Assembly (NCBI RefSeq): GCF_013337685.1
Contig: NZ_SUQN01000001.1
Coordinates: 737,229 to 801,228 of the forward strand
Direction: 5' to 3'
Length of the DNA: 64,000 nt
Source of the DNA: Citrobacter gillenii
Lineage (GTDB): Bacteria; Pseudomonadota; Gammaproteobacteria; Enterobacterales; Enterobacteriaceae
Shown: piece after piece, positions 42,039 to 49,908 of the stretch
Layout of the letters: each line of letters opens with the position of its first letter
Numbering within the stretch: the first letter of the stretch is position 1
The notes under the pieces: model-generated
Told to the model about the DNA's origin: nothing
Database searches by the model: none
What the model saw: only the letters and a program-made list of their open reading frames with translations
Program-made: the position numbers and the translations under genes

Positions 42039-42773
42039 TTACTCGCGTACCTTGTTGGATTTTTCCCGGGCCTCACGTTCGAGTGAAAAAATAATCCGCT
42101 GTAAGTTCCGCTCCACCGCCGGGCTGACGTTGAGAAAACGGAAGCTCAGGCGGGGAGTAGTGATGGTTTCATTTTTCCCGTCGATAACTTTGCGCTCGCT
42201 GATGGAAATAAGCTGGGCGTCAACGTGGTACATTCCCCATTGTTCCATGTTGATTTCAACCTGCGAAAAGCGCATGCCCTCCACCAGTCCTTCTGGTTTT
42301 GCCTCTTCTAACAGCGCGCCCATCCCGCCGAGCGATAAATCGAACAACCGAAAACGTAAAATGCTGTTGTCCGGCATTTTTGCCGTGCAGTGATAGGGCG
42401 GATGCAATGGGGCACCAATACGGAAATATTCCCGGCGCTGGACAAACCACAGCGCGGGCGGCAGCGACGAGATAAATGCCGGCAACCGTTGAAATTCCCC
42501 TTTTTTGAGCTGAGGCAGGGTGAACTCGACCTTGGCGCCCTGCGTTTCAGCGATGACAGAGACGTGGTTTGCCCTCTGAACGGCCTGGTTTTCATATTCC
42601 TGGCTGCCAAAATCCATAACTAATTCATCCGGGCTCACCGCGAGAATTTTGCTGATGAATTGCCCTCCTGACCAGGAGATTCGCAGGGGGATCTGCTGTG
42701 AATTTAAGTCGCGGAGAACGCCTAACACCGCCAATGGATTTTGCTTCAGGAACTGCTCATGGTAGTTGCTCAC
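42039..42773 (-). CDS. ycgR: Flagellar brake protein YcgR
   Basis: 244-residue c-di-GMP effector. N-terminal YcgR domain (residues 1-110), then PilZ domain with RREYFR at residues 113-118 and DLSLGG, the two ligand-binding motifs. With c-di-GMP bound it slows the flagellar motor. A perfect sigma-28 -10 element upstream puts it in the class 3 flagellar regulon. Confidence 0.97.
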   Translation of the reverse strand: MSNYHEQFLKQNPLAVLGVLRDLNSQQIPLRISWSGGQFISKILAVSPDELVMDFGSQEYENQAVQRANHVSVIAETQGAKVEFTLPQLKKGEFQRLPAFISSLPPALWFVQRREYFRIGAPLHPPYHCTAKMPDNSILRFRLFDLSLGGMGALLEEAKPEGLVEGMRFSQVEINMEQWGMYHVDAQLISISERKVIDGKNETITTPRLSFRFLNVSPAVERNLQRIIFSLEREAREKSNKVRE

Positions 42774-42809
42774 ACCTAATGACTCCTGGATGCCTGGTTT
42801 GTCGTTGGA

Positions 42810-42836
42810 TTATCGGCATCGCGCGACAGAACTTAA
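42810..42836 (-). promoter_or_regulatory. FliA (sigma-28) promoter of ycgR
   Basis: Minus strand: -35 TTAAGTTC, 11-bp spacer, -10 GCCGATAA (perfect), against consensus TAAAGTTT-N11-GCCGATAA. It lies 37 bp upstream of the ATG. Confidence 0.9.
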
Positions 42837-42971
42837 TACAAATGGATGAAATTTTTTATTAAGTCAGCTGAACGCAAGCTGTAGAAAAACGCCGGGCGAC
42901 GGCTTGCCTATACTTAACGTACTGGCGCAGGAATGGCTTGCGCGTGCGTTCATTGGAAAGAGGGCCTGAAA

Positions 42972-43226
42972 ATGGGAATTATTGCCTGGATTATTTTTGG
43001 TCTGATTGCGGGCGTTATCGCCAAACTGATCATGCCGGGGCGTGATGGCGGCGGTTTTATCCTGACCTGCATTCTCGGTATTGTGGGTGCGGTGGTCGGC
43101 GGATGGCTGGCAACGATGTTTGGTATTGGTGGCGATATCAGCGGGTTTAATCTGCACAGTTTTCTGGTGGCCGTCGTCGGCGCGATCCTCGTGCTGGGTA
43201 TTTTCCGCCTGGTACGGCGAGATTAA
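42972..43226 (+). CDS. ymgE: Small membrane protein YmgE (transglycosylase-associated/GlsB family)
   Basis: 84-residue protein of three hydrophobic helices rich in glycine (IIFGLIAGVIAKLIMPG, CILGIVGAVVGGWLATMFG, FLVAVVGAILVLGIFRL). The family name 'transglycosylase-associated' has no direct functional support. MGIIAWIIFG is the conserved start. Last backbone gene before the accessory metal-uptake operon. Confidence 0.93.
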   Translation: MGIIAWIIFGLIAGVIAKLIMPGRDGGGFILTCILGIVGAVVGGWLATMFGIGGDISGFNLHSFLVAVVGAILVLGIFRLVRRD

Positions 43227-43231
43227 TTGAG

Positions 43232-43249
43232 CGGCCCCTGCGGGGGCCG
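43232..43249. terminator. GC-rich hairpin between ymgE and the TonB receptor gene
   Basis: CGGCCCC-TGCG-GGGGCCG stem between two convergent genes. The tails are TCTCTC on one side and CTCAATTAAT on the other, without a T-run, so termination strength is doubtful. Confidence 0.45.
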
Positions 43250-43263
43250 TCTCTCAAAAGGGC

Positions 43264-45234
43264 TCAGAACTGGTATTCAATCCCTGCCCAGAAATTTCGG
43301 CCTTCTTCGATAAATCCTTCGCTGTAGACATACTGCGTATCAAACAGGTTATTGACCGACGCGTTTACGCTAAACCCACGGCCAATGGCGTAGTCCGCGC
43401 GCAGATGGGTAATCGCAAACCCCGCTGCTTTCTGTGAGCCGTCGGTATTGCTGTAGCTTGACGAGCGGGCCTCTTCGGACAGCGTAATGCTGAGTGGGTC
43501 CGATGGTTTCAGCGTCATCCAGGCGGTGAGGGTTTGCGTGGGCAGATCGGTCGTTTTGCTGATGTCGTTACGTTTGATGTCTGCATGGATAAGCCCGTAG
43601 CTCAGCCCTACGTCGAGCATATCAAAGACCTTACCTTTGACACCGGCATCCAGCCCGGTGTAGTCCACCCGGCCGCTGTTTTGGTTCTGGATGGTGTCGG
43701 CGTCAATATTGTGCGCCAGTATCGCATCGGTTATGCGGTTGTAATACATGCTGGCTTCGAATCCCCAATCCTTGCTGAATGAACCGTTCCAGGTGAGATC
43801 GACGCTGCGGGCGCGCTCCGGTTTTAGCTGTGGGTTGACCAGCGCTATCTGGTTATAGGCCGGTTTTGAGGTGGTGTAACGTTCTTTCAACGTCGGGAAA
43901 CGGGTTCTGTCAGAGTAGGACAGTGCTAACGTGTCGGCATTTTCAAAATGGTATTTGGTCATGACCTGCCAGTTAAAGGCTGACTGATTGTTATCGTCAT
44001 AATGGGTGACGCTGCCGTTTTTCTCGTGCTTCATACCCTCGACGCTGTCGCGCCAGTCATAGCTTATCCCGGCCACCACATCGACATTGTCTGCAGCCGC
44101 CCACTGGTATTCACTGGCAACAGACCAGGTACGGTCTTCATAACGATCGTAAGCCGCATTTGGTGCGCCTTTTTCGCGGTGCACATCATCTTTCCAGTTG
44201 ACGGCGAACGAGAGCAGATCGTTTTCGCGCATCTCGGCGGCGAGCTGCAATCCTGCGCCGTCGCTGTAGTCAGAATAGTGGCTGTAGCTGCCTTTCTTAT
44301 TTTTCAGATCGGCCAGCGAGTTGTACATCATCAGCGTATTTTCGAAGGTGTCACGATACAGACGGCTTTTCAGGGTAAAACGGTCGCCCAGATGCGTGGT
44401 GCCCTGATAGTAATAACTCTCTTTATCGTATTGCGGCCATTGCCAGTAGCGCGACTTCTGGCTGCTGGTTCCGGCGTACGGCGGGTTATCTTTTTCGCCG
44501 TCCTGATTAATATAGGTCAGCACATATTCGTCATCGCCGCGTGGGGTAAATCCCAGTTTGACGATCCCGCGTTTATCATCGGCGGATGAGTTGGTCATCT
44601 TGCCGTTGCTGCCGGCCAGCGGATTATCCACACCGTGCGGCAAGCCGAGAAAATCCTGCTTTAGCTGGCTGTCGCTGAGCTGGATATATCCCAGATCGTT
44701 GCTGGCGCCAAAGGAGGCGTGCATATCGTGGGCATTGTCTTTGCTGCGACTCCAGCCCTGACGATAGCCAATGCTACCTTCGAGCGCTTTGGTGGGTTTC
44801 TTCGTTGTAATGTTGATAGCGCCGCCCATCTGGTTTGGGCCCTGCAACAGCGATGAATAGCCTTTGGAGACTTCAACCGAGGCGATATCGGAAGTGAGAA
44901 AACGGCCCAAATCGAGATTACCGTCGTAGGGGATATACACCGGCACACCGTCGAAAAAGACCGGCACCTGGCGGCTGTCAAACCCGCGTACTTTGACCTG
45001 TTGTTCATTGCGGTTGCCGGATTTTTGCAGCACCACGCCAGGGACCACGCTCAGCGCCTGGGCGACATTTTGTTTATCCAGTTTTTGTATTGTTTCCTGT
45101 CCCAGAACCGTGGTAGTTGCGGCGGAGGCCGGGCTTGACCAGACGGTCATGGTTTCGCTTTCCTGCCCAGCAAAAGCACTCTGCGCGAAAGCAAGCGACA
45201 GCGCTGTGTAAAGACAACTTTTGGTGAAATTCAT
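43264..45234 (-). CDS. TonB-dependent outer-membrane receptor of the ModE-regulated operon
   Basis: 656-residue gated beta-barrel. Signal peptide of 22 residues ending AFA; TonB box ETMTV at residues 27-31; plug domain (ETIQKLDKQNVAQALSVVPGVVLQKSGNRNEQQVKVRGFDSRQ; GPNQMGGAINITTKKP); barrel ending in the terminal phenylalanine of GIEYQF. The frame extends 58 codons further upstream into modD, but that part has no signal peptide. It is the last gene of the operon, 23 bp after modD. Sequence looks like siderophore/vitamin receptors, but operon context and the ModE site point to molybdate, tungstate or a metal-ligand complex. Substrate is inferred only. Confidence 0.85.
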   Translation of the reverse strand: MNFTKSCLYTALSLAFAQSAFAGQESETMTVWSSPASAATTTVLGQETIQKLDKQNVAQALSVVPGVVLQKSGNRNEQQVKVRGFDSRQVPVFFDGVPVYIPYDGNLDLGRFLTSDIASVEVSKGYSSLLQGPNQMGGAINITTKKPTKALEGSIGYRQGWSRSKDNAHDMHASFGASNDLGYIQLSDSQLKQDFLGLPHGVDNPLAGSNGKMTNSSADDKRGIVKLGFTPRGDDEYVLTYINQDGEKDNPPYAGTSSQKSRYWQWPQYDKESYYYQGTTHLGDRFTLKSRLYRDTFENTLMMYNSLADLKNKKGSYSHYSDYSDGAGLQLAAEMRENDLLSFAVNWKDDVHREKGAPNAAYDRYEDRTWSVASEYQWAAADNVDVVAGISYDWRDSVEGMKHEKNGSVTHYDDNNQSAFNWQVMTKYHFENADTLALSYSDRTRFPTLKERYTTSKPAYNQIALVNPQLKPERARSVDLTWNGSFSKDWGFEASMYYNRITDAILAHNIDADTIQNQNSGRVDYTGLDAGVKGKVFDMLDVGLSYGLIHADIKRNDISKTTDLPTQTLTAWMTLKPSDPLSITLSEEARSSSYSNTDGSQKAAGFAITHLRADYAIGRGFSVNASVNNLFDTQYVYSEGFIEEGRNFWAGIEYQF

Positions 45235-45257
45235 TATTTTTAGTCCATTTATTAATG

Positions 45258-46115
45258 TTATATGCCACGTGCGTCCGGGCTCAGGCTTACTTTGATATCC
45301 GCAGGTGGGGCGTAGTAAGGCGCGGAGGTGATAAAGAGTCTGATGCCACAGTCGAGATAACTCGCTAGCGAGGTGAGGGTAATGCCGCCAGTCAGCGCCA
45401 GCGTGCAATGAGGGGCCAGAGAAGTGGCCAGACGAGCAATGTCTGCCGACTGCTCGGGGGTAAATTTGTCGAGTTGCAGTACATCGGGTGCGGCGCGTAG
45501 CGCGGCCAGGGCTTCATCCGGCGTGTCGGCTTCGACGACAATCTTTTTTTCTGGCGCATGGCGGCGTAACTGCGCGATAGTGCCTGCCCAGTCGTGCGGG
45601 TCAGGAAGAAAACGACGATGATTGGTAAATAGCAAGACGGTTTCGGCGCATCCTACCCGGTGAATAATGCCACCGGCGGCAAGGACTGCCTGGGTTGCCA
45701 GCAAGCGGGTGCCGGGGATCGCTTTGCGGGTACAGGCGATCTGTGCGTCAGGGTAGCGGGCGCGGGCAACGCTGAGCATCGCGTCGAGATAGTGCGAGAC
45801 ACCGCAACTCCACTCCAGCACATTTTGTACGGCCTTCCAGCCCTGATGCAGTGCTGCCGCGTTGCCATGGGCGCGAATGAGCTGCTGCCCGGGGGCTGCG
45901 TGTTCGCCATCAGCCCGCTGTTCGGTGACGGTCAAACCTAATGAACACAGCATTTGTCTGGCGACAGAGATGCCGCTCACGCAGCCCCCCTGGCGATGGC
46001 AGAAATCCATAACCCCTTGCTGTGCGCCAATGCCCAGCGCCCGGGTGGTCAGGTCGCCGCCCTGAATATCTTCCTGCAGCAGCGCATCGGTTTGCGCCTG
46101 CGAAAAGTAGATCAT
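45258..46115 (-). CDS. modD: ModD, quinolinate-phosphoribosyltransferase-like protein
   Basis: 285-residue member of the NadC-like ModD family, which is found with molybdate transport genes but has no proven reaction. Phosphoribosyltransferase landmarks remain: CTRKAIPGTR (TRK at 129-131), HRVG (HR at 152-153), VVEAD and LQLDKF. Where NadC has IKENH with a substrate-binding lysine, this protein reads LLFTNH (161-166), so the substrate must differ from quinolinate. The ATG overlaps the stop of the methyltransferase gene (ATGA). NAD synthesis proper is served by nadC elsewhere in enterobacteria, so this is not a second NadC. Confidence 0.85.
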   Translation of the reverse strand: MIYFSQAQTDALLQEDIQGGDLTTRALGIGAQQGVMDFCHRQGGCVSGISVARQMLCSLGLTVTEQRADGEHAAPGQQLIRAHGNAAALHQGWKAVQNVLEWSCGVSHYLDAMLSVARARYPDAQIACTRKAIPGTRLLATQAVLAAGGIIHRVGCAETVLLFTNHRRFLPDPHDWAGTIAQLRRHAPEKKIVVEADTPDEALAALRAAPDVLQLDKFTPEQSADIARLATSLAPHCTLALTGGITLTSLASYLDCGIRLFITSAPYYAPPADIKVSLSPDARGI

Positions 46116-46924
46116 TGCAGTGCCTCCGGCGGCACGCTGTCCCACCAGATCAGCGCCCAGTCGCGGCTGGCGGGCGCAATGGTGCGAGGGTCCTGCTGTT
46201 GATACCAGTGTTCCAGTCGATCCATCTCGTCGACACTCAGCTCGCCCATGCTCCAGCGCACGTTTTCCAGAAAACGCGTCCAGGTGCTGTTGTCCTGCTG
46301 ACAGTTGGGCCCGCGGATAAAATCAACGTGAGCGTGGATGCCCATCTGGTACAGGACATTCAGCGCGTAGATATAGTTGGGAAGTTCTATTACCTCGCGT
46401 CCCAGCGCGCGCTGAAGAGTCGGCGATACAAACGAGGAACTGACGAGGTGGGTGGTGTACACCCGTAACCGTGCCTGATTATTCAGCTTGGTCATCGCCT
46501 GGCGCATGTCGGTGACCAGCGTGGAACGCGAGGCGACGGCAATATCGCATCGGGGTAAGTCATCCCAGTGCTCTTCCCAGGCACGCTGTACCCACTGAAC
46601 GTGGTGGGCATTCATCTGCCTGGCACGACGGGCGGCAACGCTCAGCATTCCCTGGCTGTAATCCACGCCGTAGATTATCGGCATCTTTTTAGCCAGCGCC
46701 AGTGATACCGTACCGGGCCCACAGCCCATATCAAACAGCGACTCTGCGCCTTTCAGGTCGATTTTCCCCAATAGCTGCAGCAGATAGCTGTCGGTTAATG
46801 AGGCGCAATTCTCGGCCATTTTTTCCGCACGCTTATCCCAGTGCTCGGGTTTTTTCTCGGTGCGATGCGCCAAACGCAGCTGTTTACGGTAAAGGTCGGC
46901 AAAATCAATGTCGTCAATGAGCAT
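46112..46924 (-). CDS. Class I SAM-dependent methyltransferase in the ModE operon
   Basis: 270-residue methyltransferase. Motif I LFDMGCGPGTVS (DMGCGPG at 65-71), post-I acidic residue in YGVDYSQGMLSV, motif II region PRCDIAVASRST. An N-terminal helix-rich cap (LYRKQLRLAHRTEKKPEHWDKRAEKMAE) resembles small-molecule methyltransferases. Located between the ATPase gene (9 bp) and modD (4-nt overlap), it is surely cotranscribed. Substrate unknown; a role in making or modifying a metal ligand is only a guess. Confidence 0.8.
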   Translation of the reverse strand: MLIDDIDFADLYRKQLRLAHRTEKKPEHWDKRAEKMAENCASLTDSYLLQLLGKIDLKGAESLFDMGCGPGTVSLALAKKMPIIYGVDYSQGMLSVAARRARQMNAHHVQWVQRAWEEHWDDLPRCDIAVASRSTLVTDMRQAMTKLNNQARLRVYTTHLVSSSFVSPTLQRALGREVIELPNYIYALNVLYQMGIHAHVDFIRGPNCQQDNSTWTRFLENVRWSMGELSVDEMDRLEHWYQQQDPRTIAPASRDWALIWWDSVPPEALQ

Positions 46925-46933
46925 CGTTATTCC

Positions 46934-47695
46934 TTAATATTGTGAGCCAAAGAGGTGGTGAGCAATTTGTGACGGCGTAACGCGATACAGCGTGGCCAGT
47001 CGATCGGCAGCGAGCTGGTGTTCAGGAAGACCTTGCGACACCATGCCGTCCGGTTCGACGCGTACCACGCTGTCGGCTATAGCCTGCGCATGCAGCGGAT
47101 GGTGGGTCGACATCAGCAGTGCCATGCCGGTATTTTTTAGCCTCACTAGCGTGTCGAGCAGGCGGATCTGATGACCAAAATCGAGGCTGGAGGCGGGTTC
47201 ATCCAGCAGCAGCAGGCGCGGACGCTGCACCAGCGCGCGGGCAATCAGCACCAGCTGGCGCTCTCCGCCACTGAGGGTGTTCCAGCGACGTTGCGCCAGA
47301 TGGCTGATTTCCAGCATCTCCAGTTGCTGATGCGCACTGTCGTGTTCTTTGGTGCCGGGAATGGCAAATGCCGCCATTTGTGGGGCCAGCCCCATCATCA
47401 CCATGTCCAACGCAGTGAAGGCAAAAGCGCCGTCATGTGCCTGCGGTACCCAGGCGATGGCGCGGGCGCGTTCACGATCGCTGAGATGATTGGCTGCCAC
47501 GCCGTCCAGTAAAATGTCACCCTGCAGGAGTGGGAGAACGCCAAGCAGGGTACGCATCAGCGTCGTTTTTCCGCTGCCGTTGGCGCCCAGCAGGCAGCAA
47601 ATAGAACCTTCGTTGATGCTGAACGAAACGTGGCGTAATACGGGGCGTCGGGCGGAGTATCCCAGAGAGGCGCGTTGCACGGTCAGTAGCGTCAT
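46934..47695 (-). CDS. ABC transporter ATPase (FecE/BtuD/MolC type)
   Basis: 253-residue ATPase of metal-chelate importers. Walker A GANGSGKT at 37-44, Q-loop AWVPQAHD, signature LSGGERQLVLIARAL, Walker B LLLLDEPAS and switch histidine in STHHPLHA. Start overlaps the permease stop by 4 nt. Closest functional models are the FecBCDE/BtuCD and MolBC systems; MolBC of Haemophilus carries molybdate and tungstate. Confidence 0.9.
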   Translation of the reverse strand: MTLLTVQRASLGYSARRPVLRHVSFSINEGSICCLLGANGSGKTTLMRTLLGVLPLLQGDILLDGVAANHLSDRERARAIAWVPQAHDGAFAFTALDMVMMGLAPQMAAFAIPGTKEHDSAHQQLEMLEISHLAQRRWNTLSGGERQLVLIARALVQRPRLLLLDEPASSLDFGHQIRLLDTLVRLKNTGMALLMSTHHPLHAQAIADSVVRVEPDGMVSQGLPEHQLAADRLATLYRVTPSQIAHHLFGSQY

Positions 47696-48678
47696 GAGCG
47701 ATGTCCCCGTAGCAGCAGTACCAGGAAAAACGGTGCGCCAATAAACGCGGTCAGGATCCCCAGCGGAATTTCCGTGCTGCTCAGCGTTCGTGCGAGGGTG
47801 TCGGTCAGCAGCAGCAAAATGGCCCCGATACCCATGGAAACCGGCAGCAGTTGCTGATGATTGTTACCGCTGAGCAGGCGGCCAATATGCGGCACCACCA
47901 GTCCGATCCAGCCGATAATCCCGGCAATGGCGACGGTACAGGCGGTGATTAGCGTGGCGCAAACAATCAGCCCCAGCCGCAGTCGGGAAACGTTGATACC
48001 CAGCGAGCGGGCTTCATCATCTGAGAGCGTAAGAAGGTTCATGCGCCAGCGCAGCAGCAGCAGCGGGATCGAACCGGCTATAATCAGTGGCGCTGAAAAC
48101 CACAGATCGTGCGCCGTGATAGTGGATAACCCGCCGAGCAGCCAGAAGGTAATTGACGGGAGCTGGGTATACGGATCGGCCAGCGTTTTGATCAGTGAAA
48201 TACCGGCACCACACACCGTACCCAGCGCAATGCCGACCAGTACCAGCGTGAGTACCGGATCGTGGCGCTGCACCCGGCGGGTAATCAGCCACACGCCTGC
48301 AACTACCAGCAGGCCGCCGATAAACGCATACAGCTGAATAAACAGGATCGGTAAGCCCAGCAAGATGGCTGAGCAGGCGCCCAATCCTGCTCCGGCCGCC
48401 ACGCCGAGAATGTCCGGCGAGACCAGCGGGTTACGGAACATCCCCTGATAGGTTGTTCCGGCTCCCGCCAGCGCTGCGCCCAGCAACAGCGCGGCCAGAA
48501 TGCGCGGCAAGCGAATTTGCCAGAAGACAATTTTATCCTGCGCCAATACGCTATCCTGGCCCGTAATAAGCGCCATGACGTGCTGCGCATCCAGGCGATA
48601 AGCACCGGAAATTGCGGCGACCATTACGCACACGACGATGGCTGCCGTCAGCAGAACACTGAGGGTGGAGGTTCTCAT
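47692..48678 (-). CDS. FecCD-type ABC permease (MolB-like)
   Basis: 328-residue inner-membrane permease of the BtuC/FecCD family with about ten helices. Typical blocks: RLPRILAALLLGAALAGAGTTYQGMFRNPLVSPDILGVAAGAG, and near the end GIIGWIGLVVPHIGRLLSGNNHQQLLPVSMGIGAILLLLTDTLAR, then GILTAFIGAPFFLVLLLR. Translationally coupled to its neighbours by ATGA overlaps on both sides. No permease like that of ModB (ABC molybdate type) is present. Confidence 0.92.
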   Translation of the reverse strand: MRTSTLSVLLTAAIVVCVMVAAISGAYRLDAQHVMALITGQDSVLAQDKIVFWQIRLPRILAALLLGAALAGAGTTYQGMFRNPLVSPDILGVAAGAGLGACSAILLGLPILFIQLYAFIGGLLVVAGVWLITRRVQRHDPVLTLVLVGIALGTVCGAGISLIKTLADPYTQLPSITFWLLGGLSTITAHDLWFSAPLIIAGSIPLLLLRWRMNLLTLSDDEARSLGINVSRLRLGLIVCATLITACTVAIAGIIGWIGLVVPHIGRLLSGNNHQQLLPVSMGIGAILLLLTDTLARTLSSTEIPLGILTAFIGAPFFLVLLLRGHRS

Positions 48679-49700
48679 CTGGCTGCCACCAACGTTTGGT
48701 ACTGTGAATCACTGAGGGTGGTATGCCAGAACAGTTCCGCGTAGCGCTGCATATCGGATTTAAAGCGTGCCGCGACGTCAGGATCGAGCCAAGCGTGCAG
48801 GCGGCGTAAACCCAGCAAGCGGTTGATTCCGGGTGGCGCGTCCAGCCAGCCAAACGGCAGGCCGCTGAGAAACAGAATGCGTTTCCCGGCAACGGCTTTC
48901 ACCCCTTGCCAGAGCGGATCTTCTCGCAGGTACTGCGCTGTCACCGCGTCCTGAACCAGGATGATGTCCGGCTGCCAGTTTAGTAGGTTCTCCATCGATA
49001 CCTGTGCCAGGCCCTGTCGACCGGGAATTTGCGCCACATTTTCTAACCCCAGCAGCTCTGCGGCTTCGGTATGCAAAGAGCCTTGCAAACCGGTTTCAAG
49101 CCCTCTGGCCCCGCGCGCGGCATAGAAACGCAGTTTTGCGCCGGCAGAGTGCGAGAAAACGTCGGCTTCATCAATAAATTGGCGGGCAAGCCCGGCCTGC
49201 GCGGTGGTACGTGTGGCCGTGCCCAGCGCGTTACCGGCTGCAGTCAGCTGCGCCGGGGTTTGCCGAAGTTCACCGTTAATCAACAACCAGGGAATGTGTG
49301 TTTGCGCGCTAACCTGGCGTGCCTGAGAAAGCCAGGTTTCATCGGCGTTTCCGCAGTCAACCACCAGGTCGGGTTTGAGCGCCAGTAAGGCTTCCAGCGA
49401 CAGGGTGCTGGCGCGTCCCGCCAGCCTTCCCAGTTTGGGTAATGCCCGGATGTCATCGGGAAAAGGAAGGGCGGCCTGGCGGGAAAAGTCAAAGGATGAA
49501 AACCCGACCAGTTTCTCTGGCGCAACGGCCAGCAGGAGCACATCGGCAGGCGCTCCTGCGCTCACCACGCGCTGAATAGCATCAGGCGGGGGCAGAATAC
49601 CGACATCCATGGTGAGCGGCGTTTGGGCAAAAGCAGGAAGATGGCGTAACAGCAGCGTAGTGGCCACGAGTTGGGCAAACATCCGTCTTGTCAGTGGCAT
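48675..49700 (-). CDS. Periplasmic binding protein, class III (BtuF/MolA type)
   Basis: 341-residue substrate-binding protein, first gene of the operon. The signal peptide of 25 residues contains twin arginines (TRRMFAQLVATTLLL, cleavage after AFA), so Tat export is possible, which would allow a folded or cofactor-bound ligand. Body of the helical-backbone TroA/BtuF fold: LPKLGRLAGRASTLSLEALLALKPDLVVDCG and WQPDIILVQD. The gene begins 27 bp after a ModE box. Substrate not readable from the sequence. Confidence 0.88.
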   Translation of the reverse strand: MPLTRRMFAQLVATTLLLRHLPAFAQTPLTMDVGILPPPDAIQRVVSAGAPADVLLLAVAPEKLVGFSSFDFSRQAALPFPDDIRALPKLGRLAGRASTLSLEALLALKPDLVVDCGNADETWLSQARQVSAQTHIPWLLINGELRQTPAQLTAAGNALGTATRTTAQAGLARQFIDEADVFSHSAGAKLRFYAARGARGLETGLQGSLHTEAAELLGLENVAQIPGRQGLAQVSMENLLNWQPDIILVQDAVTAQYLREDPLWQGVKAVAGKRILFLSGLPFGWLDAPPGINRLLGLRRLHAWLDPDVAARFKSDMQRYAELFWHTTLSDSQYQTLVAAR

Positions 49701-49726
49701 TATGCTTATCCTGAGCAGTGATAAAA

Positions 49727-49752
49727 TCGCTATATATTTACATATATAACGA
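49727..49752. promoter_or_regulatory. ModE operator
   Basis: TCGCTATATA, six-base spacer TTTACA, TATATAACGA: an almost perfect match to the ModE consensus in both half-sites and spacing. It lies immediately upstream of the binding-protein start and contains TATATA -10-like sequence, so molybdate-bound ModE is expected to repress the operon. Confidence 0.85.
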
Positions 49753-49851
49753 ATAAAAACATGTTCAGAATCAATTTCTCATGGATGAAAACAGGGATAC
49801 CCCATAAGGGCTAGGTGCAATAGAGACACCGGAATTACGCAGAAGAAAGGC

Positions 49852-49878
49852 AAAAAAATCCGCGACGAAGCGCGGATT
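49852..49878 (-). terminator. Intrinsic terminator after treA
   Basis: Minus-strand AATCCGCG-CTTCGT-CGCGGATT followed by T-run of five beyond the stem (seven A on the plus strand at 49852-49858 overlap the stem end). Confidence 0.88.
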
Positions 49879-49908
49879 GAGAGAAGAAAAACCGTACTGC
49901 TGGTGATG

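Noticed and set aside
43264..45408. Upstream extension of the TonB receptor frame into modD
   Set aside because: The 58 extra residues lie inside modD coding sequence and precede a proper signal peptide starting MNFTKSCLY.
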